Counted from the first letter of the stretch, positions 8,347 through 18,045 are shown. The stretch: DNA of 64,000 nt from Geodermatophilus telluris (GCF_900102745.1 NZ_FMZF01000003.1:568935-632934), one strand, 5' to 3'. The notes: generated from the letters alone by a model not told the origin. Program-made: numbers and translations.

Positions 8347-8568
8347 ATGAGCGAGACGGGCAGCAGCGCCGCGGGCGGGAGCGGGGAGCTCGAGGACCCG
8401 GGCCGGGACCCGGCCGGCCTCGACCCGCCGCGCAACCTCTTCGGCGGCGCCGACCAGGACACCGGCCGCGGCGAGCCGCGCGGCACCGGCAACACCGGGC
8501 CGGCCGACAAGCCGGAGGCCCCGACGGACGACCCGGAGACCCGCGCCGACACCCCGGACAGCCCCTAG
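8347..8568 (+). CDS. Small acidic disordered protein
   Basis: A 73-residue product rich in Gly, Asp, Pro, Glu and Thr with no hydrophobic core (MSETGSSAAGG...PDSP). Reality is supported by GAGGAGG ending 5 bases before ATG 8347 and by the precise end: its TAG shares a CTAG tetranucleotide with the dapF stop on the other strand. Only Leu, Phe and Ala provide weak hydrophobicity, so it is probably intrinsically disordered. Function unknown. Confidence 0.7.
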   Translation: MSETGSSAAGGSGELEDPGRDPAGLDPPRNLFGGADQDTGRGEPRGTGNTGPADKPEAPTDDPETRADTPDSP

Positions 8569-9452
8569 GAGTCGAGCCACTCCCGGGTGAGGTCACCGGC
8601 CGCGACGACGACGGCCGGCCCGCGCAGCACCGTCGTCTCCGGGGAGACGTCCACCGACAGGCGGCCGCCGGGGACGTCGACGACGACGGTGCCGCGCTGG
8701 GGACCGTCCGACCCGGCGGCCAGCGCGGCGTAGGCGGTGGCGCACGCGCCGGTGCCGCAGGAGCGGGTCTCCCCCACGCCCCGCTCGTGCACCCGCAGCC
8801 GCACGTGCGCGTCGGCGCCCTCGGCCGGCCGGGCGAGCACCCGCACGAACTCGACGTTCACGCCCTCGGGGAACAGCCCGGCGTCGAAGCCCGGCTGCCG
8901 GGTGAGGTCGAGGCCGTCGAGGTCGGCGTCGGTGAGGCAGACCAGGTGCGGGTTGCCCATCGACACCGCCTGCCCGGGGAACGCCTGCCCGGCGACCGTC
9001 GCCTCGCCGCGGCCGAAGGGCTGGGCCGGCCCCATGTCCACCCAGTACGAGCCGTCGGCGCCGGCGCCCACCCGGCGCGGGCCGCCGCGGGTGCCCACCA
9101 GGACCCCGTCGGCGCACGCGGCGCGGTCGAGCAGCCCCTCGGTGACCAGCACGTGCAGGAACAGCCGGACGCCGTTGCCGCACATCTCCGCGTGCGAGCC
9201 GTCGGCGTTGCGGTGGTCCATGAACCACTCGCAGCGCCCGAGGTCGTCCCCCAGGACGGCGGGGGCGTCGGGCACGTGCCGGCTGCGCACCACCCGCAGG
9301 ACGCCGTCGCCCCCGAGCCCGGAGCGGCGCTCGCACAGCCGCCGCACCAGGGCGGCGTCGAGGCGGTCCTCGGGCCAGCGGTCCCCGTCGGGGTCGGGCA
9401 GGACGACGAAGTCGTTCTCGGTGCCGTGCCCGAGGAGGAACCGGTCGCTCAC
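8565..9452 (-). CDS. dapF: Diaminopimelate epimerase
   Basis: Converts LL- to meso-diaminopimelate for lysine and peptidoglycan synthesis. 295 residues from GTG 9450-9452, whose GTGA overlaps the miaA stop. The proton-transfer cysteines are Cys91 (EMCGNGVR) and Cys232 (RSCGTGACA), both in canonical motifs; FLLGHGTENDFVVLPD is the usual N-terminal strand. It is translationally coupled to miaA upstream and ends convergently on the small acidic gene. Confidence 0.97.
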   Translation of the reverse strand: MSDRFLLGHGTENDFVVLPDPDGDRWPEDRLDAALVRRLCERRSGLGGDGVLRVVRSRHVPDAPAVLGDDLGRCEWFMDHRNADGSHAEMCGNGVRLFLHVLVTEGLLDRAACADGVLVGTRGGPRRVGAGADGSYWVDMGPAQPFGRGEATVAGQAFPGQAVSMGNPHLVCLTDADLDGLDLTRQPGFDAGLFPEGVNVEFVRVLARPAEGADAHVRLRVHERGVGETRSCGTGACATAYAALAAGSDGPQRGTVVVDVPGGRLSVDVSPETTVLRGPAVVVAAGDLTREWLDS

Positions 9453-10369
9453 CACCCGATCGTACGGCCGGCCAGCAGGCCGGTGACCGCGTCGGCCAGG
9501 TCGGGCCGGGCGGCGTCGAACCACGTCGTCACCGGGTCGCGGCGGAACCAGGAGCGCTGCCGGCGGACGAACCGGCGGGTGGTCACGACCGTCCGCTCGC
9601 GCGCCTCGTCGGCGGTCAGCGTGCCGTCGAGCTGGGCGAGCACCTGCGCGTACCCGAGCGCGCGGGAGGCGGTGGGCCCCTCGCGCAGGCCCTGCGCGGC
9701 CAGCGCCTCGACCTCCGCGACGAGGCCGGCGGCCCACATCCGGTCCACCCGTTCGGCGACCCTCGCGTCCAGCTCCGCGGGCTTGCGGTCCAGGCCGACG
9801 ACGACCGCCGGGTAGTGCGGCCGCGGCTCGGGCAGCGTCGCCCGGAACGGGCCGCCGGTGAGCTCGACGACCTCCAGGGCGCGCACGATCCGCCGTCCGT
9901 TCGACGGCAGGACGGCGGCCGCGGCCTCCGGGTCGACCGCGGCGAGGCGGGCGTGCAGCGCGGCCGGTCCGGCCTCGGCCAGCTCGGCCGCCAGCCGCGC
10001 GCGGACGGCCGGGTCGGTGCCGGGGAAGTCGAGGTCGTCGAGGACCGCGCGCACGTAGAGGCCGGAGCCGCCCACCAGCAGCGGCACGACGCCGGCCGCG
10101 CGCAGCCGGTCGACCTCGGCGCGCGCCAGCCGCGCGTACTCGACCACCGAGGCGGGCTGCCGCACGTGCCAGACGTCGAGCAGGTGGTGCGGCACCCCCT
10201 GCCGCTCGGCGGCGTCGGGCTTGGCCGTACCGACGTCCATGCCGCGGTAGAGCTGCATCGAGTCGGCGTTGACCACCTCGCCGCCCAGCCGGCGGCCCAG
10301 CTCCACCGCCAGCGCCGTCTTGCCCGTGGCCGTGGGGCCGACGACGGCGACGACCGGCGGTGCGCTCAC
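9449..10369 (-). CDS. miaA: tRNA dimethylallyltransferase MiaA
   Basis: Adds dimethylallyl to A37 of tRNAs reading UNN codons, the first step before MiaB. The P-loop GPTATGKT is at residues 11-18. NADSMQLYRGMDVGTAKP and GGSGLYVRAVLDDLDFPG follow, with SNGRRIVRALEV and a C-terminal RRFVRRQRSWFRRD typical of the family. Start GTG 10367-10369 is fixed by the GTGA overlap with the preceding gene; 306 residues is the normal length. Confidence 0.97.
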   Translation of the reverse strand: MSAPPVVAVVGPTATGKTALAVELGRRLGGEVVNADSMQLYRGMDVGTAKPDAAERQGVPHHLLDVWHVRQPASVVEYARLARAEVDRLRAAGVVPLLVGGSGLYVRAVLDDLDFPGTDPAVRARLAAELAEAGPAALHARLAAVDPEAAAAVLPSNGRRIVRALEVVELTGGPFRATLPEPRPHYPAVVVGLDRKPAELDARVAERVDRMWAAGLVAEVEALAAQGLREGPTASRALGYAQVLAQLDGTLTADEARERTVVTTRRFVRRQRSWFRRDPVTTWFDAARPDLADAVTGLLAGRTIGW

Positions 10370-11055
10370 CGCGCCGTCCACGCCGCGACCAGGTAGCCGA
10401 CGCCGTAGGGGGCCTCGTCGGCCAGCAGCTCCGCGGCGACCGTGCGGCCGGCGAGCAGCGCACCGACCGCGCGCCACACGGGGACGCCCGCCGCCAGCAA
10501 CCGCGCGCCCTCGGCCGGGTCCAGCGCGGCCAGGGCCGCCGCGTCGCCGGTGGCCAGCGCCGCGGCGACGGCGGCGTCGAAGGGCGCCGCGGCCCCGTCG
10601 AGGTAGCCGGGGGCCTTGACGCTGCGGCGGGCCGAGCCGTCACCCATGGCCAGCACCGCGACCGGGCCGGGCACCTCCGCCACCACACCGGCGAGCTCTC
10701 CGGGCGCCGCGCCGACGCGCGGGCCGGTGTGCCCGGCGGCGTCGAGCAGCGCCGCGCCCACGGTGAGCGAGAGCGGCAGCCGCCTTCCACCGGGACGCAC
10801 CGGGCCCGACAGGGGCACCTCGAGGTCGACGCCGAAGCCGCGCAGGTCGCCGGCGTCCCCCGGGCCGTGGCGGCCCTCGGCGTCGGGCCCGACGACCACG
10901 ACCGCGGCCGTGGTCGGCAGCGTCCCGACCGCGGTGGCGCAGGCGGCGCGCAGCGCGGCGGTGTCCTCGGCGGCCCGGCCGGCGACCGCGGGCACCAGCA
11001 GCGGCGGGCACGGGCAGAAGGCGACCGGGACCGGTGCGGCGGGCAGGCTGCTCAC
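10366..11055 (-). CDS. Class III extradiol dioxygenase (LigB-fold)-like protein
   Basis: Counterpart of the conserved gene beside miaA in mycobacteria (Rv2728c). The 229-residue product starts VAFCPCPPLLVPAVAG after a short leader and keeps AVVVVGPDAEGRHG, PVAVLAMGDGSARRSVKAPGYLDGAAAPFD and a C-terminal APYGVGYLVAAW. The fold is related to LigB-type dioxygenases, but a full metal-binding set is not obvious, so catalysis is doubtful. Start GTG 11053-11055 lies 6 bases after GACACT (11062-11067), a leaderless arrangement. It is coupled to miaA by a GTGA overlap. Function unknown. Confidence 0.8.
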   Translation of the reverse strand: MSSLPAAPVPVAFCPCPPLLVPAVAGRAAEDTAALRAACATAVGTLPTTAAVVVVGPDAEGRHGPGDAGDLRGFGVDLEVPLSGPVRPGGRRLPLSLTVGAALLDAAGHTGPRVGAAPGELAGVVAEVPGPVAVLAMGDGSARRSVKAPGYLDGAAAPFDAAVAAALATGDAAALAALDPAEGARLLAAGVPVWRAVGALLAGRTVAAELLADEAPYGVGYLVAAWTAR

Positions 11056-11095
11056 CGCAGCAGTGTCTCCGACGCGGCGTGGGAGACTGCGGTGC

Positions 11096-12559
11096 GTGTC
11101 GAGCACGGAGAACCCCGGAGACGGGTCGCAGCAGGTCCCCTCGCCCGAGACGACCGGTCCCGACGCGGTCACCCCGGAGGCCGGGACGCCTGCCGCGCCC
11201 ACCCCCGCGGCCGCGGAACTGGCCGACCCGACGGCGGCCGAGAGCGCGCCGGAGGCCACCGCCCCGGAGGCCACCAGCGCGGAGGTCACCAGCGCGGAGG
11301 TCACCGCCCCGGCCGTCGTGCCGCCCGCGCCCGCCGCCGAGGCGGCGTCGGACCCCACCCGGTGGGGCCGGGTCGACGAGGAGGGCACCGTCTACGTGCG
11401 CACCGCCGACGGCGAGCGCCCGGTCGGCTCGTGGCAGGCCGGCGAGCCCGCCGCGGGGCTGGCGCACTTCGCCCGCCGCTACGACGACCTGGCCACCGAG
11501 GTCACGCTGCTCGAGGCGCGGCTCAAGGCGCACACCGGCAACCCGAACGAGATCAAGGCCAAGGCGCAGGCGCTGGCCGACACCATCCCGACCGCGACCG
11601 CCGTCGGCGACCTCGACGGGCTGGCCGCCCGTGCCCGCGCCATGGTGGACACGGCCGACTCCGCCGTCGCCGAGTCGCGCGCGGAGAAGGCCGCCGCCCG
11701 CGCCGCGCAGGTCGCCCGCAAGGAGGCGCTGGCCGCCGAGGCCGAGCAGATCGCCGCGGAGTCGACGTCGTGGAAGGCCGCCGGCGACCGGCTCAAGGCG
11801 ATCGTCGAGGAGTGGAAGACGATCCGCGGCATCGACCGCAAGACCGACGAGGCGCTGTGGTCGCGCTTCGCCGCGGCGCGGGACGCCTTCGGCCGCCGCC
11901 GGGGCGCCCACTTCGCCGCGCTCGACGCCCAGCGCGGCGAGGCCCGGGCGGCCAAGCAGGAGCTCATCGCCGAGGCGCAGCGGCTGTCGGCGTCCACCGA
12001 CTGGGGTCCCACGAGCGCCGCGATGCGCTCGCTCATGGACCGCTGGAAGGCCGTCCCCCGCACCAGCCGCGACGGCGACGACGACCTGTGGAAGCAGTTC
12101 CGCGCCGCCCAGGACGTGTTCTTCAGCGCCCGCACCGAGTCGGACAAGGCCCGCAGCAGCGAGCAGCTGGCCAACCAGCAGGCCAAGGAGGAGCTGCTCG
12201 CCGAGGCCGAGAAGCTCGACCCCTCGACCGACCTGCGGGGCGCCCAGTCCGCGCTGCGCCGGATCCAGGAGCGCTACGACGCCATCGGTCACGTGCCGCG
12301 GGGCGCGATGCGCTCGCTGGAGGACCGCATGCAGGCCGTCGAGCAGCGGGTGCGGGGCGCCTCCGACGCGGGCCGGGTGCGCACCGCGCCGGAGAACCCG
12401 ATGGTCGCCTCGATGCGGGCCGCGGTGACCAAGGCCGAGGAGCAGCTGGCCAAGGCCGAGGCCGCCGGGAACGCCCGCCGCGTCGAGGAGGCCCGCGCGA
12501 ACCTGGAGACCCGCCGGGAGTGGCTGGCCGAGGCCGAGAAGACCGCGTCGCGCCGCTAG
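11096..12559 (+). CDS. DUF349 domain protein
   Basis: A 487-residue acidic, alanine-rich, coiled-coil protein. About 85 residues of disordered A/E/T/P-rich leader (with a 15-bp DNA repeat) precede [22 protein letters not shown], followed by tandem DUF349 units recognisable by W-K and R-F/FFSAR patterns: [20 protein letters not shown], then [24 protein letters not shown] and [10 protein letters not shown]. tuberculosis Rv2731 occupies the same position beside miaB. Start GTG 11096 lies 7 bases after GAGACT, compatible with a leaderless message, with GGGAG also nearby. The stop shares CTAG with miaB. Its molecular role is unknown. Confidence 0.9.
   Translation: MSSTENPGDGSQQVPSPETTGPDAVTPEAGTPAAPTPAAAELADPTAAESAPEATAPEATSAEVTSAEVTAPAVVPPAPAAEAASDPTRWGRVDEEGTVYVRTADGERPVGSWQAGEPAAGLAHFARRYDDLATEVTLLEARLKAHTGNPNEIKAKAQALADTIPTATAVGDLDGLAARARAMVDTADSAVAESRAEKAAARAAQVARKEALAAEAEQIAAESTSWKAAGDRLKAIVEEWKTIRGIDRKTDEALWSRFAAARDAFGRRRGAHFAALDAQRGEARAAKQELIAEAQRLSASTDWGPTSAAMRSLMDRWKAVPRTSRDGDDDLWKQFRAAQDVFFSARTESDKARSSEQLANQQAKEELLAEAEKLDPSTDLRGAQSALRRIQERYDAIGHVPRGAMRSLEDRMQAVEQRVRGASDAGRVRTAPENPMVASMRAAVTKAEEQLAKAEAAGNARRVEEARANLETRREWLAEAEKTASRR
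11251..11310 (+). repeat. 15-bp tandem repeat, four units
   Basis: Four consecutive 15-base units (GGAGGCCACCGCCCC and variants) encode [20 protein letters not shown] in the disordered N-terminus of the DUF349 protein. The unit length keeps frame, so copy number can vary without breaking the gene. Confidence 0.85.
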
Positions 12560-14031
12560 CAGCTCGGGGCGGGCTCCAGCGGGGCGGGGACCCCGATCCC
12601 CGGCATGCCGAGGGAGACGCCCGGCGTCGTCGGCCGGGTGCCGGCCTCGTGCGCGTCGCCGGCGCGGGTGCGGCGGTGCGACAGCAGCGGGCCGTCGGCG
12701 ACGAGGTGGTGCGGTGCGGCCGCGGTGACGACGGTCTCGACGACGTCACCCGGCCGCACGCCCGCACCTCCGGAGAAGTGCACCAGCCGCCCGTCGCGGG
12801 CCCGGCCCGAGAGCCGCCCGGTGCGCGCGTCCTTGCTGCCCTCGCCCGCCGCGACCAGCAGCTCGACGGTCCGGCCGACCTGTGCGCGGTTCTCCGCCCA
12901 GCTGATCTCCTCCTGCAGCGCGGTCAGCCGCAGGTAGCGCTCCTGCACGACCTCCTTGGGCAGCTGGCCGTCCATGGTGGCGGCCGGCGTCCCGGGGCGC
13001 TTGGAGTACTGGAAGGTGAAGGCGCTGGCGAAGCGCGCCTGCCGGACCACCTCGAGGGTCTGCGCGAAGTCGGCCTCGGTCTCACCCGGGAAGCCCACGA
13101 TGACGTCGGTGGTGATCGCGGCACCGGGCATCGCGGCCCGCACCCGGTCGATGATCCCGAGGTAGCGGTCCTGCCGGTAGCCGCGGCGCATGCGGCGCAG
13201 GACGTCGTCGGACCCGCTCTGCAGCGGCATGTGCAGCTGGTGGCACACGGCCGGGGTCTCGGCCATGGCCTCGATGACGTCGTCGGTGAACTCGCGCGGG
13301 TGCGGGCTGGTGAACCGGACCCGCTCCAGGCCCTCGATGCGGCCGGTCGCGCGCAGCAGGTCGGCGAAGGCGCCGCGGTCGCGGAACCCGACGCCGTAGG
13401 CGTTCACGTTCTGCCCGAGCAGGGTCACCTCGAGCACGCCCTGGTCGACCAGTGCCTGCACCTCGGCCAGGATCTCGCCGGGGCGGCGGTCCTCCTCCTT
13501 GCCGCGCAGCGCCGGGACGATGCAGAACGTGCAGGTGTTGTTGCACCCGACGCTGATCGACACCCAGCCGGAGTAGGCGGAGTCCCGCTTCGCCGGCAGC
13601 GTCGAGGGGAACACCTCGAGCGCCTCGGCGATCTCCACCTGCGCCTCGGCGTTGTGGCGGGCGCGCTCGAGCAGAGCCGGCAGCGAGCCGACGTTGTGCG
13701 TGCCGAAGACGACGTCGACCCACGGCGCGCGGCGCACGATCTCACCGCGGTCCTTCTGCGCCAGGCAGCCGCCGACGGCGATCTGCATGCCCGGGTGGGC
13801 GTCCTTGACCGGCCGCAGGTGGCCGAGGTTGCCGTACAGCCGGTTGTCGGCGTTCTCCCGCACCGCGCAGGTGTTGAGGACGACGACGTCGGCGTCGGCC
13901 CCCTCGGGTGCGGCGGCGTAGCCCGCGGCCTCGAGCAGCCCGGACAGGCGCTCGGAGTCGTGCACGTTCATCTGGCACCCGTAGGTGCGCACGCGGTAGG
14001 TGCGCGACGGGTTGGCGACCTCGGTTCCCAT
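12556..14031 (-). CDS. miaB: tRNA-2-methylthio-N6-dimethylallyladenosine synthase MiaB
   Basis: Radical-SAM methylthiotransferase acting after MiaA on tRNA A37. The UPF0004 domain cysteines are Cys19, Cys55 and Cys89; the radical-SAM triad is Cys163, Cys167 and Cys170 (GCNNTCTFC). A TRAM-like domain follows near residues 380-450, then a ~45-residue unstructured tail. Start ATG 14029-14031; a TACCCT hexamer 10 bases upstream suggests a very short leader. It ends convergently with the DUF349 gene through a shared CTAG. Confidence 0.97.
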   Translation of the reverse strand: MGTEVANPSRTYRVRTYGCQMNVHDSERLSGLLEAAGYAAAPEGADADVVVLNTCAVRENADNRLYGNLGHLRPVKDAHPGMQIAVGGCLAQKDRGEIVRRAPWVDVVFGTHNVGSLPALLERARHNAEAQVEIAEALEVFPSTLPAKRDSAYSGWVSISVGCNNTCTFCIVPALRGKEEDRRPGEILAEVQALVDQGVLEVTLLGQNVNAYGVGFRDRGAFADLLRATGRIEGLERVRFTSPHPREFTDDVIEAMAETPAVCHQLHMPLQSGSDDVLRRMRRGYRQDRYLGIIDRVRAAMPGAAITTDVIVGFPGETEADFAQTLEVVRQARFASAFTFQYSKRPGTPAATMDGQLPKEVVQERYLRLTALQEEISWAENRAQVGRTVELLVAAGEGSKDARTGRLSGRARDGRLVHFSGGAGVRPGDVVETVVTAAAPHHLVADGPLLSHRRTRAGDAHEAGTRPTTPGVSLGMPGIGVPAPLEPAPSC

Positions 14032-14130
14032 GGCGTCTGCGAGGGTACGGCGCGACGTCGGTCACCCGGCGTGAGCGGACCCGTTACTGGATCGTGATGA
14101 CCTCGGGACCGCGCCGTCCCCCGGCGGCTC

Positions 14131-14136
14131 TAGGGT
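14131..14136 (+). promoter_or_regulatory. Leaderless -10 of gluA
   Basis: TAGGGT lies 7 bases before GTG 14144, placing the likely transcription start at the start codon; no ribosome site precedes the gene. Confidence 0.6.
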
Positions 14137-14143
14137 TCCCCGG

Positions 14144-14899
14144 GTGACCAGCCAGCTCGCCGGAGGACCTCTCGTCCAGCTGACCGGCGTCAACAAGTGG
14201 TTCGGTGAACTGCACGTCCTCCAGGACGTCGACCTGTCGATCGACCGCGGCGAGGTGGTCGTCGTCATCGGCCCGTCGGGCTCCGGCAAGTCCACGCTCT
14301 GCCGCACGATCAACCGGTTGGAGTCCATCCAGCAGGGCGAGATCCGCATCGACGGCGAGAAGCTGCCCGACGAGGGCAAGGCGCTGGCCCGGCTGCGCAG
14401 TGACGTCGGCATGGTCTTCCAGAGCTTCAACCTCTTCGCGCACAAGACGATCCTCGAGAACGTCACCCTGGCCCCGACCCGGGTGCGCCGGCAGGGGAAG
14501 GCGCAGGCCGAGGCGCGCGCCCGCGAGCTGCTCGAGCGCGTGGGCGTCGCCCAGCAGGCCGACAAGTACCCGGCGCAGCTCTCCGGCGGCCAGCAGCAGC
14601 GCGTGGCGATCGCCCGCGCCCTTGCGATGGACCCCAAGGTCATCCTCTTCGACGAGCCGACCTCGGCCCTGGACCCGGAGATGATCAACGAGGTCCTCGA
14701 CGTCATGACGTCGCTGGCCCGCGAGGGCATGACGATGGTCGTCGTCACCCACGAGATGGGCTTCGCGCGGCGGGCGGCCAACCGGGTCGTGTTCATGGAC
14801 GGCGGCCGGATCGTCGAGGCCGCCGACCCGGAGACGTTCTTCACCAACCCGCGCTCGGACCGGGCGCGCGACTTCCTCTCCAAGATCCTCAACCACTGA
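14144..14899 (+). CDS. gluA: Glutamate ABC transporter ATPase GluA
   Basis: Energises uptake of glutamate or a related polar amino acid. 251 residues with Walker A GPSGSGKS (43-50), Q-loop VFQSFNLF (91-98), signature LSGGQ (146-150), Walker B VILFDE (166-171) and H-loop VVTHEMGF. It begins at GTG 14144 behind a leaderless -10. gluB, gluC and gluD follow on the same strand, the order known from C. glutamicum, where this operon also lies near recX. Glutamate specificity is inferred from operon similarity. Confidence 0.92.
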   Translation: MTSQLAGGPLVQLTGVNKWFGELHVLQDVDLSIDRGEVVVVIGPSGSGKSTLCRTINRLESIQQGEIRIDGEKLPDEGKALARLRSDVGMVFQSFNLFAHKTILENVTLAPTRVRRQGKAQAEARARELLERVGVAQQADKYPAQLSGGQQQRVAIARALAMDPKVILFDEPTSALDPEMINEVLDVMTSLAREGMTMVVVTHEMGFARRAANRVVFMDGGRIVEAADPETFFTNPRSDRARDFLSKILNH

Positions 14900-14922
14900 C
14901 CCACCCCCGGGAGGACCCACCC

Positions 14923-15816
14923 ATGCGCAGCACCCGACGGCTCGCGGCGTTCGCCGCGCTCGGCCTCACCCTGGCCGCCTGTTCCAGCGAGGCCGGCAAC
15001 CAGGCCGCGGAGGAGTCCTCCAGCGCGCCCACCGCCGCCGAGGACGTCGAGTTCGACGCCGGCACGACGATGGCCGAGCTCAACGAGGCCGGCACGATCA
15101 CCGTCGGCACCAAGTACGACCAGCCCGGCTTCGGCCTGCTCAACCCGCAGAGCGGCCAGCCCGAGGGCTTCGACGTCGAGATCGCGAAGATCATCGCCGG
15201 TGAGCTGGGCATCGCGCCCGAGGACATCGAGTTCACCGAGACCGTCTCGGCCAACCGCGAGCCGTTCATCCAGAACGGGCAGGTCGACATCGTCGTGGCG
15301 ACCTACACCATCAACGACGCCCGCAAGCAGGTCGTCGACTTCGCCGGCCCGTACTACGTCGCCGGCCAGGACATCATGGTGGCGGCGGGCAACCCCGAGG
15401 GCATCGAGGGCCCCGACGATCTGGCGGGCAAGACCGTCTGCTCGGTCGAGGGCTCCACGCCGGCGCAGAACATCCGGGACAACTACCCGGAGGCCCAGCT
15501 GGTGACCTACGACGTCTACTCCAAGTGCGCCGACGACCTGGCCAACGGCAACGTCCAGGCCGTGACGACGGACAACGTCATCCTCACCGGCCTGGTCGCC
15601 GGCAACCCCGAGGGCTTCGAGCTGGTGGGCAACCCGTTCACCGAGGAGCCCTACGGCATCGGCCTGGAGCTCGGTGACACCGAGTTCCGCGACTTCATCA
15701 ACGACGTCCTCGAGGAGTCCTTCGAGGACGGCCGCTGGGCCGACGCCTGGGACCGCACCGCCGGCTCCATCACCGGCGAGGAGGCCCCCGAGCCGCCGTC
15801 GGTCGACCGGTACTGA
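14923..15816 (+). CDS. gluB: Glutamate-binding lipoprotein GluB
   Basis: Extracytoplasmic solute-binding lipoprotein of the GluABCD importer. Signal sequence with lipobox LAAC, lipidated Cys20, then an acidic linker. The SBP family 3 fold starts at TITVGTKYDQPGFG and includes DVEIAKIIAGELG and VDIVVATYTINDAR. 297 residues. ATG 14923 has GGGAGG 8 bases upstream. A long GC hairpin separates it from gluC. Confidence 0.93.
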   Translation: MRSTRRLAAFAALGLTLAACSSEAGNQAAEESSSAPTAAEDVEFDAGTTMAELNEAGTITVGTKYDQPGFGLLNPQSGQPEGFDVEIAKIIAGELGIAPEDIEFTETVSANREPFIQNGQVDIVVATYTINDARKQVVDFAGPYYVAGQDIMVAAGNPEGIEGPDDLAGKTVCSVEGSTPAQNIRDNYPEAQLVTYDVYSKCADDLANGNVQAVTTDNVILTGLVAGNPEGFELVGNPFTEEPYGIGLELGDTEFRDFINDVLEESFEDGRWADAWDRTAGSITGEEAPEPPSVDRY

Positions 15817-15830
15817 CCCCACCGACCGGT

Positions 15831-15871
15831 CCGGACGCCGCCGGGCGGGCTCCCCGCCCGGCGGCGTCCGG
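15831..15871 (+). terminator. Intra-operon hairpin between gluB and gluC
   Basis: A perfect 19-bp stem with a 3-base loop begins 15 bases after the gluB stop, 25 bases before gluC, inside one operon. It has no U tract. It may act as an attenuator or as a 3' barrier that stabilises gluB mRNA relative to the permease genes. Confidence 0.75.
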
Positions 15872-15896
15872 CGGTGACTGAGAGATCGAGGGCGCG

Positions 15897-16547
15897 GTGC
15901 AGTTCCTCAGCGACAACTCCGACCTGTTGTGGAGCGCGTTCCTGACGACGCTCTCCCTCGCGGTCGTCAGCGGCCTGTGCGCGCTGGTGCTCGGCACCCT
16001 GCTGGCCGGGATGCGGGTGAGCCCGGTGCCCCCGCTGCGCGGGCTGGCCACCTTCTACGTCGAGGTGTTCCGCAACACCCCGCTGACCGTCGTCTTCTTC
16101 TTCCTGGCGTTCGGCATCGTGCAGATCGACCTGCAGTTCCCGAGCCGCTTCCTCACCGCGGTCGCCGCGCTGTCGCTCTACACCGCCGCGTTCGTCTGCG
16201 AGGCGCTGCGGTCGGGCATCAACTCCGTCCCGCCGGGGCAGGCCGAGGCGGCCCGGGCGCTCGGGCTGACCTTCGGGCAGTCGCTGCGCCAGGTCGTCCT
16301 CCCGCAGGCGTTCCGCACCGTGGTGCCGCCGCTGGGCAACGTGTGGATCGCGCTGGCGAAGAACACCTCCATCGCCGCCGGCTTCGCCGTCACCGACCTG
16401 ACCGCCGCACTGCAGCGGCTGGCCAACGCCAACGCCGACCAGCTGCTCGCCGTCTTCGCCGCGGTCGTCGCCGGCTACCTCGTGATCACGCTCCCCTCCG
16501 CCTGGCTCATCCGGGTGGTCGAGAACCGGGTGGCGATCGTCCGATGA
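15897..16547 (+). CDS. gluC: Glutamate ABC transporter permease GluC
   Basis: Integral membrane subunit of the importer; 216 residues with about five helices. The EAA loop is EAARALGLTFGQSLRQVVLPQAF, preceded by VEVFRNTPLTVV typical of HEQRO-type permeases. GTG 15897 has GAGGGC nearby. Its ATGA end overlaps gluD, so the two permeases are translationally coupled. Confidence 0.92.
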   Translation: MQFLSDNSDLLWSAFLTTLSLAVVSGLCALVLGTLLAGMRVSPVPPLRGLATFYVEVFRNTPLTVVFFFLAFGIVQIDLQFPSRFLTAVAALSLYTAAFVCEALRSGINSVPPGQAEAARALGLTFGQSLRQVVLPQAFRTVVPPLGNVWIALAKNTSIAAGFAVTDLTAALQRLANANADQLLAVFAAVVAGYLVITLPSAWLIRVVENRVAIVR

Positions 16548-17446
16548 GCACCAGCGTCCTGTTCGACGTCCCCGGTCCGCGCGCCCGTCGCCGGCAGCTG
16601 GTGGGCACCGTGGTCGGTGGCCTCGTCGTCGCCGCGCTGGTCGGGCTCGCCCTGTGGCGGCTGGCGGCCAACGGCCAGCTCGAGCCCGACCGGTGGGCGG
16701 TGCTGTTCGACCCGGCGTCGGGCGTGCCGCAGGCCCTGTGGGAGGGGCTGCTGAACACGCTGGCGGTCGCCGCGGTCGGGATGGTCCTGGCCACCGTGCT
16801 GGGCGCGCTGCTCGCGGTCGGGCGGCTGTCCGACCACGCGTGGGTGCGCATCCCGGTCGGTGTGGTCATCGAGCTGTTCCGTGCCGTGCCGCTGCTGATC
16901 CTGATCCTGTTCTGCCTGCTGTTCCTGCCCACCGTCGGCGTCCCGATGACCGCCTTCCGGGCGCTGGTGCTGGGGCTGACGCTCTACAACATGGCCGTGC
17001 TGGCGGAGATCTTCCGGGCCGGGATCCTGTCGGTGGACCGGGGCCAGCGGGAGGCCGCCTTCGCGCTGGGCATGCGCAAGACGCAGGTCATGACGCTGGT
17101 CCTGCTGCCGCAGGCGGTCCGCCGGATGCTGCCGGTGCTGGTGGCCCAGCTCGTGGTGCTGCTCAAGGACTCCTCGCTCGGGTTCATCGTCGGCTACGTC
17201 GAGCTGCTGCGGACCGCGCGCAGCCTGGTGGAGTTCTTCAACTTCTCCTTCGGCAGCCAGTACACCTTCCAGCTGTACGTCGCCGCCGGCCTCATCTACA
17301 TCGTCGTGAACGTGGCGCTCTCGCAGGTGGCCCGCAGCGTGGAGAAGCGCACCCGCCGCAGCGCGAAGGCCGCCGCGGCCGCGGACGTCGAGCTGCCCGC
17401 CGACGTCCAGATGGGCGGGGGCGGCGCGCCCACCGGGCAGGCCTGA
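16544..17446 (+). CDS. gluD: Glutamate ABC transporter permease GluD
   Basis: Second membrane subunit, 300 residues. After a short basic N-terminus there is an extra helix (LVGTVVGGLVVAALVGLAL), then the permease core with IELFRAVPLLILILF and the EAA loop REAAFALGMRKTQVMTLVLLPQA. The cytoplasmic C-terminus is basic and Ala/Gly-rich. Start ATG 16544 is set by the ATGA overlap with gluC. Confidence 0.92.
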   Translation: MSTSVLFDVPGPRARRRQLVGTVVGGLVVAALVGLALWRLAANGQLEPDRWAVLFDPASGVPQALWEGLLNTLAVAAVGMVLATVLGALLAVGRLSDHAWVRIPVGVVIELFRAVPLLILILFCLLFLPTVGVPMTAFRALVLGLTLYNMAVLAEIFRAGILSVDRGQREAAFALGMRKTQVMTLVLLPQAVRRMLPVLVAQLVVLLKDSSLGFIVGYVELLRTARSLVEFFNFSFGSQYTFQLYVAAGLIYIVVNVALSQVARSVEKRTRRSAKAAAAADVELPADVQMGGGGAPTGQA

Positions 17447-17449
17447 CAG

Positions 17450-17498
17450 CCGCGGGGCGGACACGGAACGGTCACGTGCCGTCCCGCTCGCCCCGCGG
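17450..17498 (+). terminator. Hairpin after gluD
   Basis: CCGCGGGGCG and its complement (10-bp stem) enclose a smaller ACGG/CCGT stem, beginning at the gluD stop; likely the end of the glu operon. Confidence 0.45.
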
Positions 17499-17545
17499 AC
17501 CCGCCGGCGGTCAGGGGCGGCGACGGGTCTGCCGAGAACGGGTCC

Positions 17546-17977
17546 GTGGACACCGCTCTCTGCCCCGTCGTGCCGCCGCTGCCCGCCGTGGTGCGCCTGC
17601 CCGACGTGCACGTCGACGCCGCCCAGGAGTTCGTGACCCGGCTGCGGGCGGCCTCGGCCACCTTCGCCGGGGCCGCGGGTGCCGACTCCGCCGTCGTCCG
17701 CGAGGCGGTGCCTCCGGCCCGGCACCGGCGGGCCCGCTGCCGGGTGGTGCTGCGCCTGTTCGACGGCACCGAGCTGGACCTGACCTTCCTCGGCCCGGTC
17801 AGCCGTCCCGGCGTGGTCCCCGGCCACTCCTTCGAGTCCCTCGTCGCCCGCTGGCTGCGCGCCGGCCACGCCCGCGGTGCCCGGGGGCCGTGGCTGGTGC
17901 CCGACGACGACGCCCCCGGCGGCCGCGCCGTCGACCTCACCGCCTGGACCTCGGGCGTGGGGTCGATCGCCGGCTGA
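17546..17977 (+). CDS. Hypothetical protein, 143 aa
   Basis: Not recognised. An alpha/beta-looking product with no signal or membrane segment: LPDVHVDAAQEFVTRLRAASATF, RCRVVLRLFDGTELDLTFLGP and SFESLVARWLRAGHARG. The GTG start 17546 has no clear ribosome site. It is flanked by the glu operon hairpin and a strong bidirectional terminator, so it is probably a single-gene unit. Confidence 0.55.
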   Translation: MDTALCPVVPPLPAVVRLPDVHVDAAQEFVTRLRAASATFAGAAGADSAVVREAVPPARHRRARCRVVLRLFDGTELDLTFLGPVSRPGVVPGHSFESLVARWLRAGHARGARGPWLVPDDDAPGGRAVDLTAWTSGVGSIAG

Positions 17978-18006
17978 CCCGGCGCGCACTCCCCCGGCAC
18001 GCGCAC

Positions 18007-18045
18007 GGGCCCCGTCGCCGGCTCCAGGAGCCGGCGACGGGGCCC
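18007..18045. terminator. Bidirectional terminator before recX
   Basis: A perfect 19-bp inverted repeat with a single central base sits between the convergent hypothetical gene and recX, 16 bases from the recX stop. Confidence 0.8.
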
